From NCBI GenBank assembly GCA_963722575.1, contig CAVRNR010000020.1, forward strand, positions 340,903 through 404,902: a stretch of 64,000 bases of DNA, written 5' to 3'. A program made the position numbers and the translations under genes. Below the pieces are notes generated by a model. The model was not told the origin of the DNA and searched no databases. It was given only the letters and a program-made list of their open reading frames with translations. Source of the stretch: Fen-178 sp963722575 (GTDB lineage Bacteria; Acidobacteriota; Terriglobia; Bryobacterales; Bryobacteraceae). Positions 1 through 10,038 of this stretch are shown here, in pieces (position 1 is the stretch's first letter; the number at the start of each line of letters is the position of its first letter).

Positions 1-1225
1 GTCGCAGAGGCGCGGGCAGCTTCGCCAACCGCTCGGCCGCGCGGCGGCGGGCTTGTTCGACGGTGGGCAGCGGCTCGACCAGGAGCCCGCCCAGGATCAC
101 CGGGCGCAGCAGCGCTTCGCCTTTGCCGCATTCGCCGGAGCGCGCCACCACGTCGCGCGCCGGCTCGCGGAAAATCTGCTTCGAGCTGGGGAGCGAAATC
201 TTGTCCGTGCTGTATTTGGCGGTGAAACGCTGGATGCCGCGGAACTCCAGCTCCACCATTTTGTAAACGGCGGCGAGCGCGGGGGCGTCGGCGGAAGTGG
301 CGAGCTGGGTGCCGACGCCGAAGGCATCGATGGGCGCGCCGGCGTTCACCAGGTCGCGAATGCGGTACTCATCCAGGTCGCCGCTGGCCATGATTCTGGC
401 TTCGGGCAGGCCGGCCTGGTCGAGGATGGCGCGGACCTGGCGCGAGAGGGCCAGAAAATCGCCGCTGTCGATGCGCACGCCCCACAGGGGCCGGCCGAGC
501 TCGGCCGCGCGGCGCGCGCCTTCCAACGTGTCGTAGGTATCGATGAGCTGGACGGTGGCATCGCCGAGAACCCGCTGAAGCTGGCGGAAAGCTTCCATTT
601 CGCCTGGAAACGACATGACCCAGGAGTGCGCCGCCGTGCCCATTACGGGGATGCCGAAGCGGAATCCGGCGAGCGTATTGCTGGTGCCGGCGCAGCCGCC
701 GATGTACGCGGCGCGCGCGCCCAGCACGCCCGCTTCCGGCGTGTGCGCGCGGCGCGTGCCGAACTCGATCACGGGCCGGCCGCCGGCCACTTCCACCGAG
801 CGCGCGGCCTTGGTCGCGACGAGCGACTGGAACGCCACCGCCGAAAGCACATACGTTTCCGGGATCTGCGCCTCGACGATGGGCGCGCGGATGGTGAGGA
901 CCGGCTCGCCGGGAAACACCGGGGTGCCTTCGGGAACCGCGAACAGATCGCCGGTGAAGCGGAAGTCGCGTAGGTAATCGAAGAAGGCCGGCGATACGTG
1001 GCGGAACTGATCGAGGCCGCGGAGGTAATCGATTTCTTCGGCGGTGAAGCTCAGGTTGAGCAGGTAATCGGCCACCTGGGGGAGGCCGGCGGCGAGGATG
1101 AAATTGCGATGCGGAGGGAGGCGGCGGATGGTGTATTCGAAGACGGCTTTCTCGGCGGCCTTGCCGGACTCGAAGTAGCCGGCGGCCATGGTGAGCTCGT
1201 AGAGGTCGGTGAGAAGAGCGTTCAT
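1..1225 (-). CDS. pncB: Nicotinate phosphoribosyltransferase (3' end outside window)
   Basis: Reading the minus strand from the ATG at 1225 gives 408 uninterrupted codons that run off the window, starting MNALLTDLYELTMAAGYF, the usual N-terminus of nicotinate phosphoribosyltransferase. The FGTRRAH motif, which carries the active-site histidine phosphorylated in this family, is present, as is the IDTYDT segment of the phosphoribosyl-binding region. The enzyme makes nicotinate mononucleotide from nicotinate and PRPP for NAD salvage in the cytoplasm. No clear Shine-Dalgarno precedes the start. It is the first gene after the DUF4340 gene, separated from it by a double-hairpin repeat. Another NAD gene, nadD, lies at 43561. 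Confidence 0.92.
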   Translation of the reverse strand, partial: MNALLTDLYELTMAAGYFESGKAAEKAVFEYTIRRLPPHRNFILAAGLPQVADYLLNLSFTAEEIDYLRGLDQFRHVSPAFFDYLRDFRFTGDLFAVPEGTPVFPGEPVLTIRAPIVEAQIPETYVLSAVAFQSLVATKAARSVEVAGGRPVIEFGTRRAHTPEAGVLGARAAYIGGCAGTSNTLAGFRFGIPVMGTAAHSWVMSFPGEMEAFRQLQRVLGDATVQLIDTYDTLEGARRAAELGRPLWGVRIDSGDFLALSRQVRAILDQAGLPEARIMASGDLDEYRIRDLVNAGAPIDAFGVGTQLATSADAPALAAVYKMVELEFRGIQRFTAKYSTDKISLPSSKQIFREPARDVVARSGECGKGEALLRPVILGGLLVEPLPTVEQARRRAAERLAKLPAPLR

Positions 1226-1238
1226 GGGTTGTCGGAAC

Positions 1239-1285
1239 GGCGGGTTGCAAACCCGCCGCAGGCTACAAGCCTGCCCCACAAGGCA
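1239..1285. repeat. Intergenic double-hairpin repeat, copy 1
   Basis: Two consecutive perfect hairpins: GGCGGGTTGCAAACCCGCC at 1239-1257 and GCAGGCTACAAGCCTGC at 1258-1274, followed by CCCACAAGGC. The same layout occurs at 24364-24409 with paired base changes in the second stem. It lies between the DUF4340 gene and pncB on the minus strand and may act as a REP-like element or transcript-end structure. There is no U-tract. Confidence 0.75.
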
Positions 1286-1297
1286 GCTTGCAGCACA

Positions 1298-2611
1298 CTA
1301 TTTCTTCTTGGACGGCGCGGGCGCCGGCGGCTCTTTCACGTCCGAGGCGGCTTTTTGCAGGTCGTCCACAGCCTTGCTGTCCAGTTCATAGATGCTCGGC
1401 TCGTTCTCGCGTTGCGCGAAATATTGGGTTCCCTGCTTCGTAATAGTAACTTTTTCGACCCGCTTGCCATCGTTGGAAGTCACTCTGGCCTCGAAGACCG
1501 GCTCACCGCCGCCCTTCTCGGGAAACTTCACGGCGCTGAGGTCGCGCAGCTTGTCGATCAGGTTCTGGACGCTGGTGTTGTCCATGGTCTTGGAGCCGGC
1601 GAGCCACTTGTCGCCGCTCTTGGTGTAGGTCACGGTCTTGAGCTCGACCTTGCTGGGATCGCTGAAACCGAAATCGAAAAGCTTCTTGTTGCGGAAATCG
1701 TCGAGGTTTTTGTCGAGCGCGTCGGCCAGATCGGAGGCTACTTTATACGTGCCCTCGACCGCGGAACTCCTGGCGTAGCAGTTCTTGTCCTTGTCTCTGC
1801 GGACTTCGAGCGTCTGGTTGCCGTTGGCGTCGGTGACCACCGCGGTGGCCACCTTGGCGGCGGCGGCGAAGTTCTTGGCGATGTCCAACTGGGCGCCGGA
1901 CAGATCCATCTTGGCGTCCTTGAGCTTGTCGATGAGGGTCTCCACCTGCGAGCCATCGGCGCGCAGCGGACGCGGCTTGAGGATCTGCCACTCGTTCTGG
2001 TTGTTCTTGCCGAACTCGATGGCCGGCCCCTTGGCCTGGAGCACGACGCGTGTGAGCTTATCGGAATCGAAGGTGAGCAGGCGCTTATCGCGGAGGTCGG
2101 TGGGTGTCTTGTCGAGGCTGGTCTTGGTGAAGCTGGCGACGGTGAACACGCGCGCATCGCCGGCCAGCTTGGCGTAGGCGCCGGAACCAGTGGGCGTGTC
2201 GTCGCCGATCAGCAGCTCGCTGCTCTTGCCGTCTTTCTTGACGATGGTGATATCGAGCGTCGGCAGTTGCAGGCCGTAAGGCTTTAGGTCGGCGGCCTTG
2301 TCCTCGATCAACTGGTCGGCGTTGAGCGAGGAAAGCGTCGAGACCATGGAGCCCACGGTGTCCGGGTCGGCCGAAAGCTGGGCGGGTTGGGTAAGCTGCC
2401 ACTTGCCGTTCACGCGGCGCAGATCCTGGACCTCGCCGGTGAGCTTCTTGATCCGGATTTCCTGGAACTGGTCTTCCGGTATGGAAAGCAGCTTGATGGT
2501 GGTGTCGGCAGGCGTCTTACTGGCGGCGGCCTGTTTCTTGTTCGACCACCAGATGAGGCCGCCCAGAACAGCCAAAACAGCGACCGCGACCAACAGCCCC
2601 GTCGGCTTCAT
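1298..2611 (-). CDS. DUF4340 domain-containing membrane-anchored protein
   Basis: A 437-residue protein with one N-terminal transmembrane anchor (about residues 6-22, followed by WWSNKKQ) and a long, probably extracytoplasmic part. That part contains repeated beta-rich units with motifs of the type VNGKWQLTQP, WQILKPRPLRAD and DKLRDL, as in DUF4340 proteins. Such proteins are often encoded beside GldG-type auxiliary subunits of ABC-2 transporters. Here it follows the GldG-like gene by 3 bp, making it the last gene of a four-gene operon. Its biochemical role is unknown; a periplasmic accessory role for the transporter is an inference from context. The C-terminus is rich in Lys, Pro and Ala. 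Confidence 0.85.
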   Translation of the reverse strand: MKPTGLLVAVAVLAVLGGLIWWSNKKQAAASKTPADTTIKLLSIPEDQFQEIRIKKLTGEVQDLRRVNGKWQLTQPAQLSADPDTVGSMVSTLSSLNADQLIEDKAADLKPYGLQLPTLDITIVKKDGKSSELLIGDDTPTGSGAYAKLAGDARVFTVASFTKTSLDKTPTDLRDKRLLTFDSDKLTRVVLQAKGPAIEFGKNNQNEWQILKPRPLRADGSQVETLIDKLKDAKMDLSGAQLDIAKNFAAAAKVATAVVTDANGNQTLEVRRDKDKNCYARSSAVEGTYKVASDLADALDKNLDDFRNKKLFDFGFSDPSKVELKTVTYTKSGDKWLAGSKTMDNTSVQNLIDKLRDLSAVKFPEKGGGEPVFEARVTSNDGKRVEKVTITKQGTQYFAQRENEPSIYELDSKAVDDLQKAASDVKEPPAPAPSKKK

Positions 2612-2614
2612 GGG

Positions 2615-4048
2615 TTATCTCCTCTTCCACCAGGTGGCCAGGCCGAATCCCACTATGGCCAGCGGGAAGATCACCATGCTCAGCCAGAACAGCATGTTCA
2701 TCTTCTGCGTGCTGATATTGAGCGGCCGGTCTTCGGGCGCCTTGGGACGGATGGAAATGAGATCCTCATCCGCGGTGAGCCAGTTGATCATGTTGAGGAA
2801 CAGGTCGCGGTTGCCGTTGAACCGGATGAAGCTGTTGCCCGCCCACATGGAGCAGCCCACCACCACGAACCGCCCCGGGGTGGGGCCATTGTAGGCGCCG
2901 GCGGCCGCCAGGGTGAGGGGACCCTTCTTGTCCTTCTTGGGATCGATGCGGATGGAGCCTGAACTAAGGTTGGTAGTAGCGTAGCTGTTTTCGCCGGTGG
3001 CGAAGAGCTTCTCGACAGTGGTCTTCGCCCCGTTGGTGACGTCCAGCGTGCGGGAGAGCGGGAAGGCCGTGGCAACGTCTTTCAGATCGTTCACGATGGG
3101 ATGGGATTCGTAGCTGGCCACGAGCGGCACTTCCGGACCCAGCCCGAAGACCTGACCGATGCCGCTGGTATCGAGCGCCAGGTCCTTGTTGAGGGTGACG
3201 CCCCAGCTTTGGAGCAGGGCATCCAGCGTAGTGTCTTCGTCGGTCTGGGTGCGGCCGATGTTGAGCGCCGGGTCCATCATGAAGAGCGCGTGGCCGCCGC
3301 CCTCGACGTAGGCTTTGATGGCGTCGGTTTCAGGCTGGATGTAGTCGTGCTGCGGGCCGCCGACGATGAGGACGGTGCAGTCCTTGGGGACCTCGGGCTT
3401 GCCGGGCGCGGGCGGGGGAGCGGGCGCGCCGGCCTTGGCAACCGCGGGAGGGGCGCTGGGAGCGGCCGCCAGCAAGGAGATGGTGCGGGTCTTGTAGTTG
3501 TTGTGTTCGAGCGCATCCTTGATGGAGGAGTAGCCGGAGCCCTCGGTATCGTCGATGCCGTGCTCGCCGCTGCCGGAAACGAAGCAGGCGTTGCGCTCGC
3601 CCGATTTCAGCGAGCGGATGAGCGCGCCGGTCACCTCTTCTTCGGTGAGGCTCTTGGCCTCTTCCGTGCGGAGGCCGCTGCTCACCAGGATATTGACGTC
3701 GCGGCGGTAGCCGGCGGCTCTGGCCTGCTGCGGCTTCTTGACGGGATCGATGTAATCGACGTGCAGCTTGGGGGAAAGGGCCGAATAGCGGTCCAGCAGG
3801 TCGCGCGCTTGCGGGAAGCGGCTGGTGTCGTCGAAGTAGGTGATGTGAACGTCCCGCTTGAGGCCCTTGACCACCTTGATGGTCTGGTCGGCGAGGCTGA
3901 ACTGCTTGTTGGCGGTGGAGTCCCACGACTTGTCGTAGCGGTTGGCCAGGAAGTTGACCGCCGTCAGGACGGCGAGGATGACGACGATGTAGACGGCGAC
4001 GTAGGCGGTGTACCTGGTTTGTCTTTTCTTGAGCCATTCGTGAGACAT
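2615..4048 (-). CDS. GldG-like auxiliary subunit of ABC-2 type transporter
   Basis: The start MSHEWLKKRQTRYTAYVA at 4048 is preferred over a longer reading because it sits one base after the stop of the upstream permease gene. The product has 477 residues: an N-terminal transmembrane helix (about 15-37), a large extracytoplasmic GldG-like (ABC_transp_aux) domain with a Pro/Ala-rich linker, and a C-terminal transmembrane helix ending in WWKRR. This layout matches GldG-type subunits that work with GldF/GldA-like ABC permease and ATPase. The family was named for gliding motility in Bacteroidetes; in other phyla the substrate is unknown. Gene order here is ATPase, permease, GldG-like, DUF4340. 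Confidence 0.87.
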   Translation of the reverse strand: MSHEWLKKRQTRYTAYVAVYIVVILAVLTAVNFLANRYDKSWDSTANKQFSLADQTIKVVKGLKRDVHITYFDDTSRFPQARDLLDRYSALSPKLHVDYIDPVKKPQQARAAGYRRDVNILVSSGLRTEEAKSLTEEEVTGALIRSLKSGERNACFVSGSGEHGIDDTEGSGYSSIKDALEHNNYKTRTISLLAAAPSAPPAVAKAGAPAPPPAPGKPEVPKDCTVLIVGGPQHDYIQPETDAIKAYVEGGGHALFMMDPALNIGRTQTDEDTTLDALLQSWGVTLNKDLALDTSGIGQVFGLGPEVPLVASYESHPIVNDLKDVATAFPLSRTLDVTNGAKTTVEKLFATGENSYATTNLSSGSIRIDPKKDKKGPLTLAAAGAYNGPTPGRFVVVGCSMWAGNSFIRFNGNRDLFLNMINWLTADEDLISIRPKAPEDRPLNISTQKMNMLFWLSMVIFPLAIVGFGLATWWKRR

Positions 4049-4049
4049 C

Positions 4050-4813
4050 TTATGCCCTCCACCGCAGCGATTCCATCGATCGCGAGGTTGCAAACAGCGC
4101 AAAGAAGATAAAGGAAAGGTAGAAAACCGCGTCCTTCAAATCGAGCACGCCCTTGCCGAAATTATCGAAGTGGGTGACGATCGAGAGGTAATTCACCACC
4201 TGCGCGGGCACGGTGGAGTCGAACGCTGTGAACCAGCTCAGCAGCCACAGCAGCAGGCAAGTGAAGAAGGTGACGCCGCCGGCCACGATCTGGTTCTTGG
4301 TGGTGGTCGAGATGAAAGTCCCGATGGCCAGCAGGCAGCCGCCTTGCAGGAGCAGCCCGAGGTAGGCCACCAGCACCGGCTTGAGATCCGGCTTGCCCCA
4401 CGCGAACAGCAGCGCGATGTCGATCATCGACATGGCCAGCACGCAGAGATACAGGAGCAGGGCGCCGAGCCATTTGCCGAGGATGATCTGGGTATCGGTG
4501 ATGGGCGAGGTGAGCAACAGCTCGATGGTGCCGGACTTTTTCTCTTCGGCGAAGAGCCGCATGGTGATCATGGGGATGAGGAACAACGACACCGTGGAGG
4601 CGAAACCCAGCAACGGGCGGATGATCTGCTCGTTGACGTTCATGGTCTGGCCCCCGCCCATCATCTGCGACTGGAAGCTGAAGCGGACGAAGTCGCGGGT
4701 GGCGGTGTAAAATCCGAAGCCGAAGATCAACCCGAACAGTGCGAGGACCGCATAGGCGATGGGCGAGGCGAAATAACTCTTGAGTTCCTTCTGGCACATG
4801 AGGAGTACGTTCT

Positions 4814-4817
<4 letters not shown>
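4050..4817 (-). CDS. ABC-2 family transporter permease (GldF-like)
   Basis: A 255-residue integral membrane protein beginning MKNVLLMCQKELKSYFASPI, a typical start of GldF/NosY-like ABC-2 permeases. About six hydrophobic helices are visible, with the conserved cytoplasmic segment MRLFAEEKKSGTIELLLTSP. It overlaps the ATPase gene by 4 bp and ends one base before the GldG-like gene, so the genes are probably translationally coupled. It forms the membrane channel of the transporter. The substrate cannot be told from the sequence. Confidence 0.9.
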
Positions 4818-5794
<977 letters not shown>

Positions 5795-5905
5795 ATTGAA
5801 GTGTTCCGAAGCAGACAGGCGGTTGACTGAAATTTCATCATACGGACGGCGGGGAACGGTTGTCAAACCCAGGTGGGGCACGCTTTAGCCTGCCCTTTGT
5901 TTTTC

Positions 5906-5996
5906 GGGGGCCGGGTGCCGGGTGCCGGGGGCCGGGTGCCGGGGGCCAGGTGCCGGGTGCCGGGTGCCAGGGTCCAGGGGCCGGGTCCAGGGGACC
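5906..5996. repeat. G-rich heptanucleotide tandem repeat
   Basis: About twelve imperfect copies of a 7-bp unit alternating GGGTGCC, GGGGGCC and AGGTGCC fill the space between the divergent ABC ATPase and SBBP-protein genes. The run has guanine tracts on one strand only, so quadruplex formation is possible. A short echo of the unit (GGCCAGGGGCCAGGAGCCGG) lies just after the SBBP gene at 9118-9137. Confidence 0.8.
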
Positions 5997-6040
5997 AATC
6001 GGGTCTTGATTTCGATTATCGACGGGGCTTAGCATCATTG

Positions 6041-9000
6041 ATGATGCGACAGGTCGTGTTTTTGGGTTGCGTAGCGGTTCTGATGCCTGTGTTCGCGCAG
6101 ACGCACATGGCGACCGCCATCGGCGATCTGCCGGTGGCCTTTGAGCCGAATGTCGGCCAGACGGACTCGCAGGTGCGATTCCTGGCGCGCACCCCGGGGG
6201 CGATCGTCTTCTTCACGGATAGTGAGGCCGTGATGGCGATCGACAGGAGCGAGAAGGATCGCTCCGGTCGGATGCGCGGGCGGAAAGCCCCTGCCAACTG
6301 GCAGCAGGAAGTCGTGCGGATGAAACTGGTGGGAGGCGAAACCCCCCAGGCCAGCGGGCTGGAGAAGCTGCCCGGCGTCAGCAACTACTTCATCGGCCAG
6401 GATCCAAAGAAGTGGCGGACCGACGTCCCGCACTATGCGCGAATCCAGTATCGGGGCGTTTATCCAGGCATAGACATGATTTGTTATGGGAAAGGCCGGC
6501 AACTGGAGTACGACCTGGTGGTGGCGCCGGGGGCAAACCCGCGGCAGATCGAGCTGGCTTGGGAAGGTGTGGAGCGGCTCGACGTGAACGCGGCCGGCGA
6601 TTTGGTGCTGGCCACCCGGCTGGGCGAGATCGTCGAGAAGCGCCCGCGGGTGTACCAGGAGATCGGCGGGCGGCGGGTGGAGGTGGCGGCAAGCTACCTT
6701 CTTCGTCCCCATAATCGGGTCGCGTTTGAACTGGCTCGCTACGACCGCGGGAGCCCCCTGGTGATCGACCCGGTCATGTTGGTGTACTCGACCTACCTGG
6801 GCGGCAGCGGCGGCGACGCGGCGTCTTCCATCGCGGTCGACTCCCAGGGCTCGGCCTATCTCGGGGGATCGACGTACTCGGTCGATTTCCCAATCCTGGG
6901 GGCTTACCAGAACGCCCTGATGGGCAGCGAGGCTGTCTTCGTGAGCAAGTTCTCGCCGGCGGGCAATGCGCTGGTCTATTCAACTTACCTGAGCGGCAAT
7001 GGAGACGACTCGCTCGAGGAAATTGCGGTGGACAGCGCATTCTCAGCTTACGTCACGGGGGCCACAACTTCGACCAGCTTCCCCACGCACGCGGCCTACC
7101 AGAGCACCCTGAAGGGCAAGCAGGCGGCCTTCGTGACGAAGCTCTCGCCGGCGGGCAATGCGCTGATCTACTCGACCTACCTGAGCGGCAGCGGTGAAGA
7201 CCAAGGCGATTGCATCACCGCGGATGCGGCAGGATACGCCTATGCTTCGGGTTACACAACTTCGGCCGACTTCCCGGCCACCCAGGGCGCCTACCAGAGC
7301 GCCCTCAAGGGCAAGCAGGCTGGCTTTGTGGCTAGGTTTGGGCCGGCGGGCGCATTGGTTTACTCGACGTACTTGAGCGGCAGTGGTTCGGAGGATGCCC
7401 TTGTCATCGCGACGGACGGGACAGGGTACGCCTACGTCTCGGGTTTCACAACTTCGCCCAACTTCCCGATCATCCAGGGGGCCTACCAGAGCACCCTGAA
7501 GGGCGGTGAGGACCTGTTCGTGGCCAAGGTGGCGCCGACGGGCAATACCCTGGCCTACTCGACGTTTCTGGGAGGCAGTCTGAATGAAGAGGCGTGGGCC
7601 CTGGCGGTGGATGGGTCGGGAGCAGCCTACGTCACGGGCTTCACATACTCGACTGACTATCCCACCCAGTCGCCCTACCAGGCGGCGAACAAAGGCGGCC
7701 CCGGCGGTAATGCGGCTGACGCTTTCGTGAGCAAGCTATCGCCGTCGGGTAACACGCTGGTCTTCTCAACCTACCTGGGCGGCAATGGCTACGATCTGGG
7801 GAATGGCATCGCTGTGGACACGGCCGGCGCGATTTATGTCGCGGGACAGACTGGCTCGACCGACTTCCCCGTGCAATCGGCGTTCCAGGCGGTCAACCAC
7901 GGCGGCCTGGACGTCTTTGTTACAAAGCTGTTGCCGGCCGGCAATGCATTGGTCTATTCGACTTACCTGGGCGGCAGCGGCGACGACGCCGCCACCTACC
8001 TGGCGATAGATACCGTGGGCGCTGCCTATATTCCCGGATGGACAACCTCGACCAACTTCCCCACCTCGTTACCCTACCAGTCCAGCAACCGCGGCGGACC
8101 TTACTCTGCTTCCAACGCCTTCGTGGCCAAGCTTCAGCTCCCCACCACCGTGGCCACCAATCCACCCGGCCTCGCGGTTGTCGTGGATGGCGTGAACCTG
8201 ACATCTCCGCAGGCCTTCGACTGGACTCCGGGTACGAGTCACACCATCGGCGCGAACTCGCCACAGGGTAGCGGGGGAACGCGCTACGTATTCACGAGCT
8301 GGTCGGATGGCGGCGGGCAGACGCATTCCATCCTGGCATCTTCCTCGCTCGCCACCTACATCGCGAACTTTACTCTGGTGACGACGTTTCCGCAAATCAA
8401 CGCCGGCGGCGTGGTCAACAATGCCAGTTATACCCTGCAATCTTCTTCGGTCGCGCCCGGATCGATTGCCGCGCTCTTCGGCGCCAACCTGACCGATGGC
8501 ACGTCTTGCCTGCCGCCGTCGTGTAATCCCACGTTTAGCAACGGCAAGTTGGGGACCACGATGGCAGGGGCTCAGGTCACCGTCAACGACACGCCCGTGC
8601 CTATTTTCTACGCCGCGCCGACGCAGCTCGGCATCCAGATTCCTTTCGACGCGGCGGGAGCCTCGGCCACGGTCTCGGTCTCCGTAGGCGGGCAGGCGAG
8701 CACGCCTGCGACCGTCAGCCTGGCGCCGGTTGCTCCCGGTATTTTTACGGCGTCGGCGGATGGCAAGGGCGCCGGCGCGGTCACTCACGTGGATGGCTCC
8801 GCGGTCACCACTCAGAACCCGGCGCGCGCCGGAGAACTGGTGATCCTCTATGCCACGGGGCTAGGGCAGGTCGCGCCTGCCGTTGCGACCGGTGGATTAC
8901 CGGCGGGCGCGTCGAACACGGTTGCGCCGGTTACTCTCATGATCGGCGGAATCAGCGTCATTCCGCAGGACTTCTTCGCCGGCCTGGCGGGCTGCTGCGT

Positions 9001-9118
9001 GGGACTCAACCAGATCAATGCACACGTACCGGCGGGGGTCGGTTCTGGCAATGCCGTGCCGGTGGTGTTGAGCATCGGCGGCCAATTGTCCAACACGGTT
9101 ACGATGGCCGTGCAATAG
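6041..9118 (+). CDS. Secreted SBBP-repeat beta-propeller protein with TIGR03437 C-terminal domain
   Basis: The start at 6041 (MMRQVVFLGCVAVLMPVFAQ) gives a clear signal peptide; the reading frame stays open further upstream only through the G-rich repeat. The 1025-residue product has an N-terminal domain beginning PVAFEPNVGQTDSQVRFLAR (the domain that usually precedes SBBP repeats). It then has seven SBBP repeats of about 65 residues, each with (A/T)LVYSTYLGGSG, A.D..G.AY..G.T.S.DFP, which suggests a seven-bladed propeller. After a linker comes a C-terminal TIGR03437 domain (about 810-1025), starting INAGGVVNNASYT. TIGR03437 is characteristic of Solibacter-type acidobacteria. It is probably an exported surface or matrix protein; no catalytic motif is visible. 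Confidence 0.9.
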   Translation: MMRQVVFLGCVAVLMPVFAQTHMATAIGDLPVAFEPNVGQTDSQVRFLARTPGAIVFFTDSEAVMAIDRSEKDRSGRMRGRKAPANWQQEVVRMKLVGGETPQASGLEKLPGVSNYFIGQDPKKWRTDVPHYARIQYRGVYPGIDMICYGKGRQLEYDLVVAPGANPRQIELAWEGVERLDVNAAGDLVLATRLGEIVEKRPRVYQEIGGRRVEVAASYLLRPHNRVAFELARYDRGSPLVIDPVMLVYSTYLGGSGGDAASSIAVDSQGSAYLGGSTYSVDFPILGAYQNALMGSEAVFVSKFSPAGNALVYSTYLSGNGDDSLEEIAVDSAFSAYVTGATTSTSFPTHAAYQSTLKGKQAAFVTKLSPAGNALIYSTYLSGSGEDQGDCITADAAGYAYASGYTTSADFPATQGAYQSALKGKQAGFVARFGPAGALVYSTYLSGSGSEDALVIATDGTGYAYVSGFTTSPNFPIIQGAYQSTLKGGEDLFVAKVAPTGNTLAYSTFLGGSLNEEAWALAVDGSGAAYVTGFTYSTDYPTQSPYQAANKGGPGGNAADAFVSKLSPSGNTLVFSTYLGGNGYDLGNGIAVDTAGAIYVAGQTGSTDFPVQSAFQAVNHGGLDVFVTKLLPAGNALVYSTYLGGSGDDAATYLAIDTVGAAYIPGWTTSTNFPTSLPYQSSNRGGPYSASNAFVAKLQLPTTVATNPPGLAVVVDGVNLTSPQAFDWTPGTSHTIGANSPQGSGGTRYVFTSWSDGGGQTHSILASSSLATYIANFTLVTTFPQINAGGVVNNASYTLQSSSVAPGSIAALFGANLTDGTSCLPPSCNPTFSNGKLGTTMAGAQVTVNDTPVPIFYAAPTQLGIQIPFDAAGASATVSVSVGGQASTPATVSLAPVAPGIFTASADGKGAGAVTHVDGSAVTTQNPARAGELVILYATGLGQVAPAVATGGLPAGASNTVAPVTLMIGGISVIPQDFFAGLAGCCVGLNQINAHVPAGVGSGNAVPVVLSIGGQLSNTVTMAVQ

Positions 9119-9136
9119 GCCAGGGGCCAGGAGCCG

Positions 9137-9961
9137 GTGAAGGCACTGCGGGTGCGTGTGGCCCGCTTGAGCTACAGTAGAGACTTGTCCTACGCTTTGG
9201 TTCAAACTCCAGGGATTGCCGCGCCTGCGCTCGCCACGGTGGTGGGGCTGGCAGGGGCCGTGTTGGGGCTCTGGCTCACCGGGCTGCGGCGGCGCGCCAG
9301 GGTGGTGGTGCCGTTCAGCGCGGGGGTGCTGCTGGGGGTGGCGCTGTTCGGGCTTTTGCCGGAACTGGCGGTGGAACTGGGGTGGACCACCAGCCTGGTT
9401 CTGTTCGCGGCGGGGTACGGATTGCTGCTGGCCATCAACCGGTTCGCCTATCCGGTGTGCCCCACTTGCGCGCACGATCACGACCACAACGCCTGCGCGA
9501 CGGAGCTGCACGGCTTCGCGGGTCCGCTGATTTTGGCGGCGGCCGTGCACAGCTTCATGGATGGCTGGAGCGTGGCGACGGTGCAGTTGACGGTGCCGCT
9601 GGGGCTGAGGGTGGCGGTCCCGCTGGCGGTGGCGCTGCACAAACTGCCGGAAGGCATCGCGCTGGGCGGGATTCTGCGGGCAGCGGTGAAACGGCGCGCG
9701 GCCGCGCTGGGCTGGTGCCTGCTGGTGGAAGGGACGACGATAGTGGGCGGCGTGGCCGGTTTGGCGATGGCGCCGCGCCTGGGGACGCAATGGATCACGT
9801 ATCCGCTGGGGATCGCGGCGGGCTGGCTGTTCTACCTCGGCTTCCACGCGGTCCACGAGGAGTGGAAACGGCGCGGCGCGCTGCCGGCCTTCGCCTCGGC
9901 GCTGGCCGGAGTGGCGGGCGCGGCCGTGATTCAGCGCGGGGCCGAGGCGCTGTTCCGGTAG
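9137..9961 (+). CDS. ZIP family metal transporter
   Basis: Up to 274 residues with about eight hydrophobic helices. The ZIP signature is in helices 4 and 5: AAAVHSFMDGWSV and LHKLPEGIALGG, whose His, Asp and Glu residues bind metal in this family. A His/Cys-rich loop (CPTCAHDHDHNAC) lies between helices 3 and 4, as is common for metal sensing or delivery. The likely role is zinc or other divalent metal movement across the inner membrane. The start is uncertain: GTG at 9137 has AGGAG just upstream but with short spacing, and a TTG about 50 bp later is possible. Confidence 0.85.
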   Translation: MKALRVRVARLSYSRDLSYALVQTPGIAAPALATVVGLAGAVLGLWLTGLRRRARVVVPFSAGVLLGVALFGLLPELAVELGWTTSLVLFAAGYGLLLAINRFAYPVCPTCAHDHDHNACATELHGFAGPLILAAAVHSFMDGWSVATVQLTVPLGLRVAVPLAVALHKLPEGIALGGILRAAVKRRAAALGWCLLVEGTTIVGGVAGLAMAPRLGTQWITYPLGIAAGWLFYLGFHAVHEEWKRRGALPAFASALAGVAGAAVIQRGAEALFR

Positions 9962-10038
9962 GGGGCGGCGCGGCCCACCCGCGGTCCGTGGGGAGTAGAA
10001 TTGACAACAGGCTTTCGGAAGCCTGAAGGGAGGCGAAT

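Noticed and set aside
53..973. Long plus-strand open frame opposite pncB
   Set aside because: It is the antisense of a clear nicotinate phosphoribosyltransferase; the long frame is an effect of high G+C, and no family motif is seen.
998..2287. Long plus-strand frame of 429 codons opposite the DUF4340 gene
   Set aside because: The minus strand carries a membrane-anchored DUF4340 protein in a tight operon; the plus frame has antisense-type composition.
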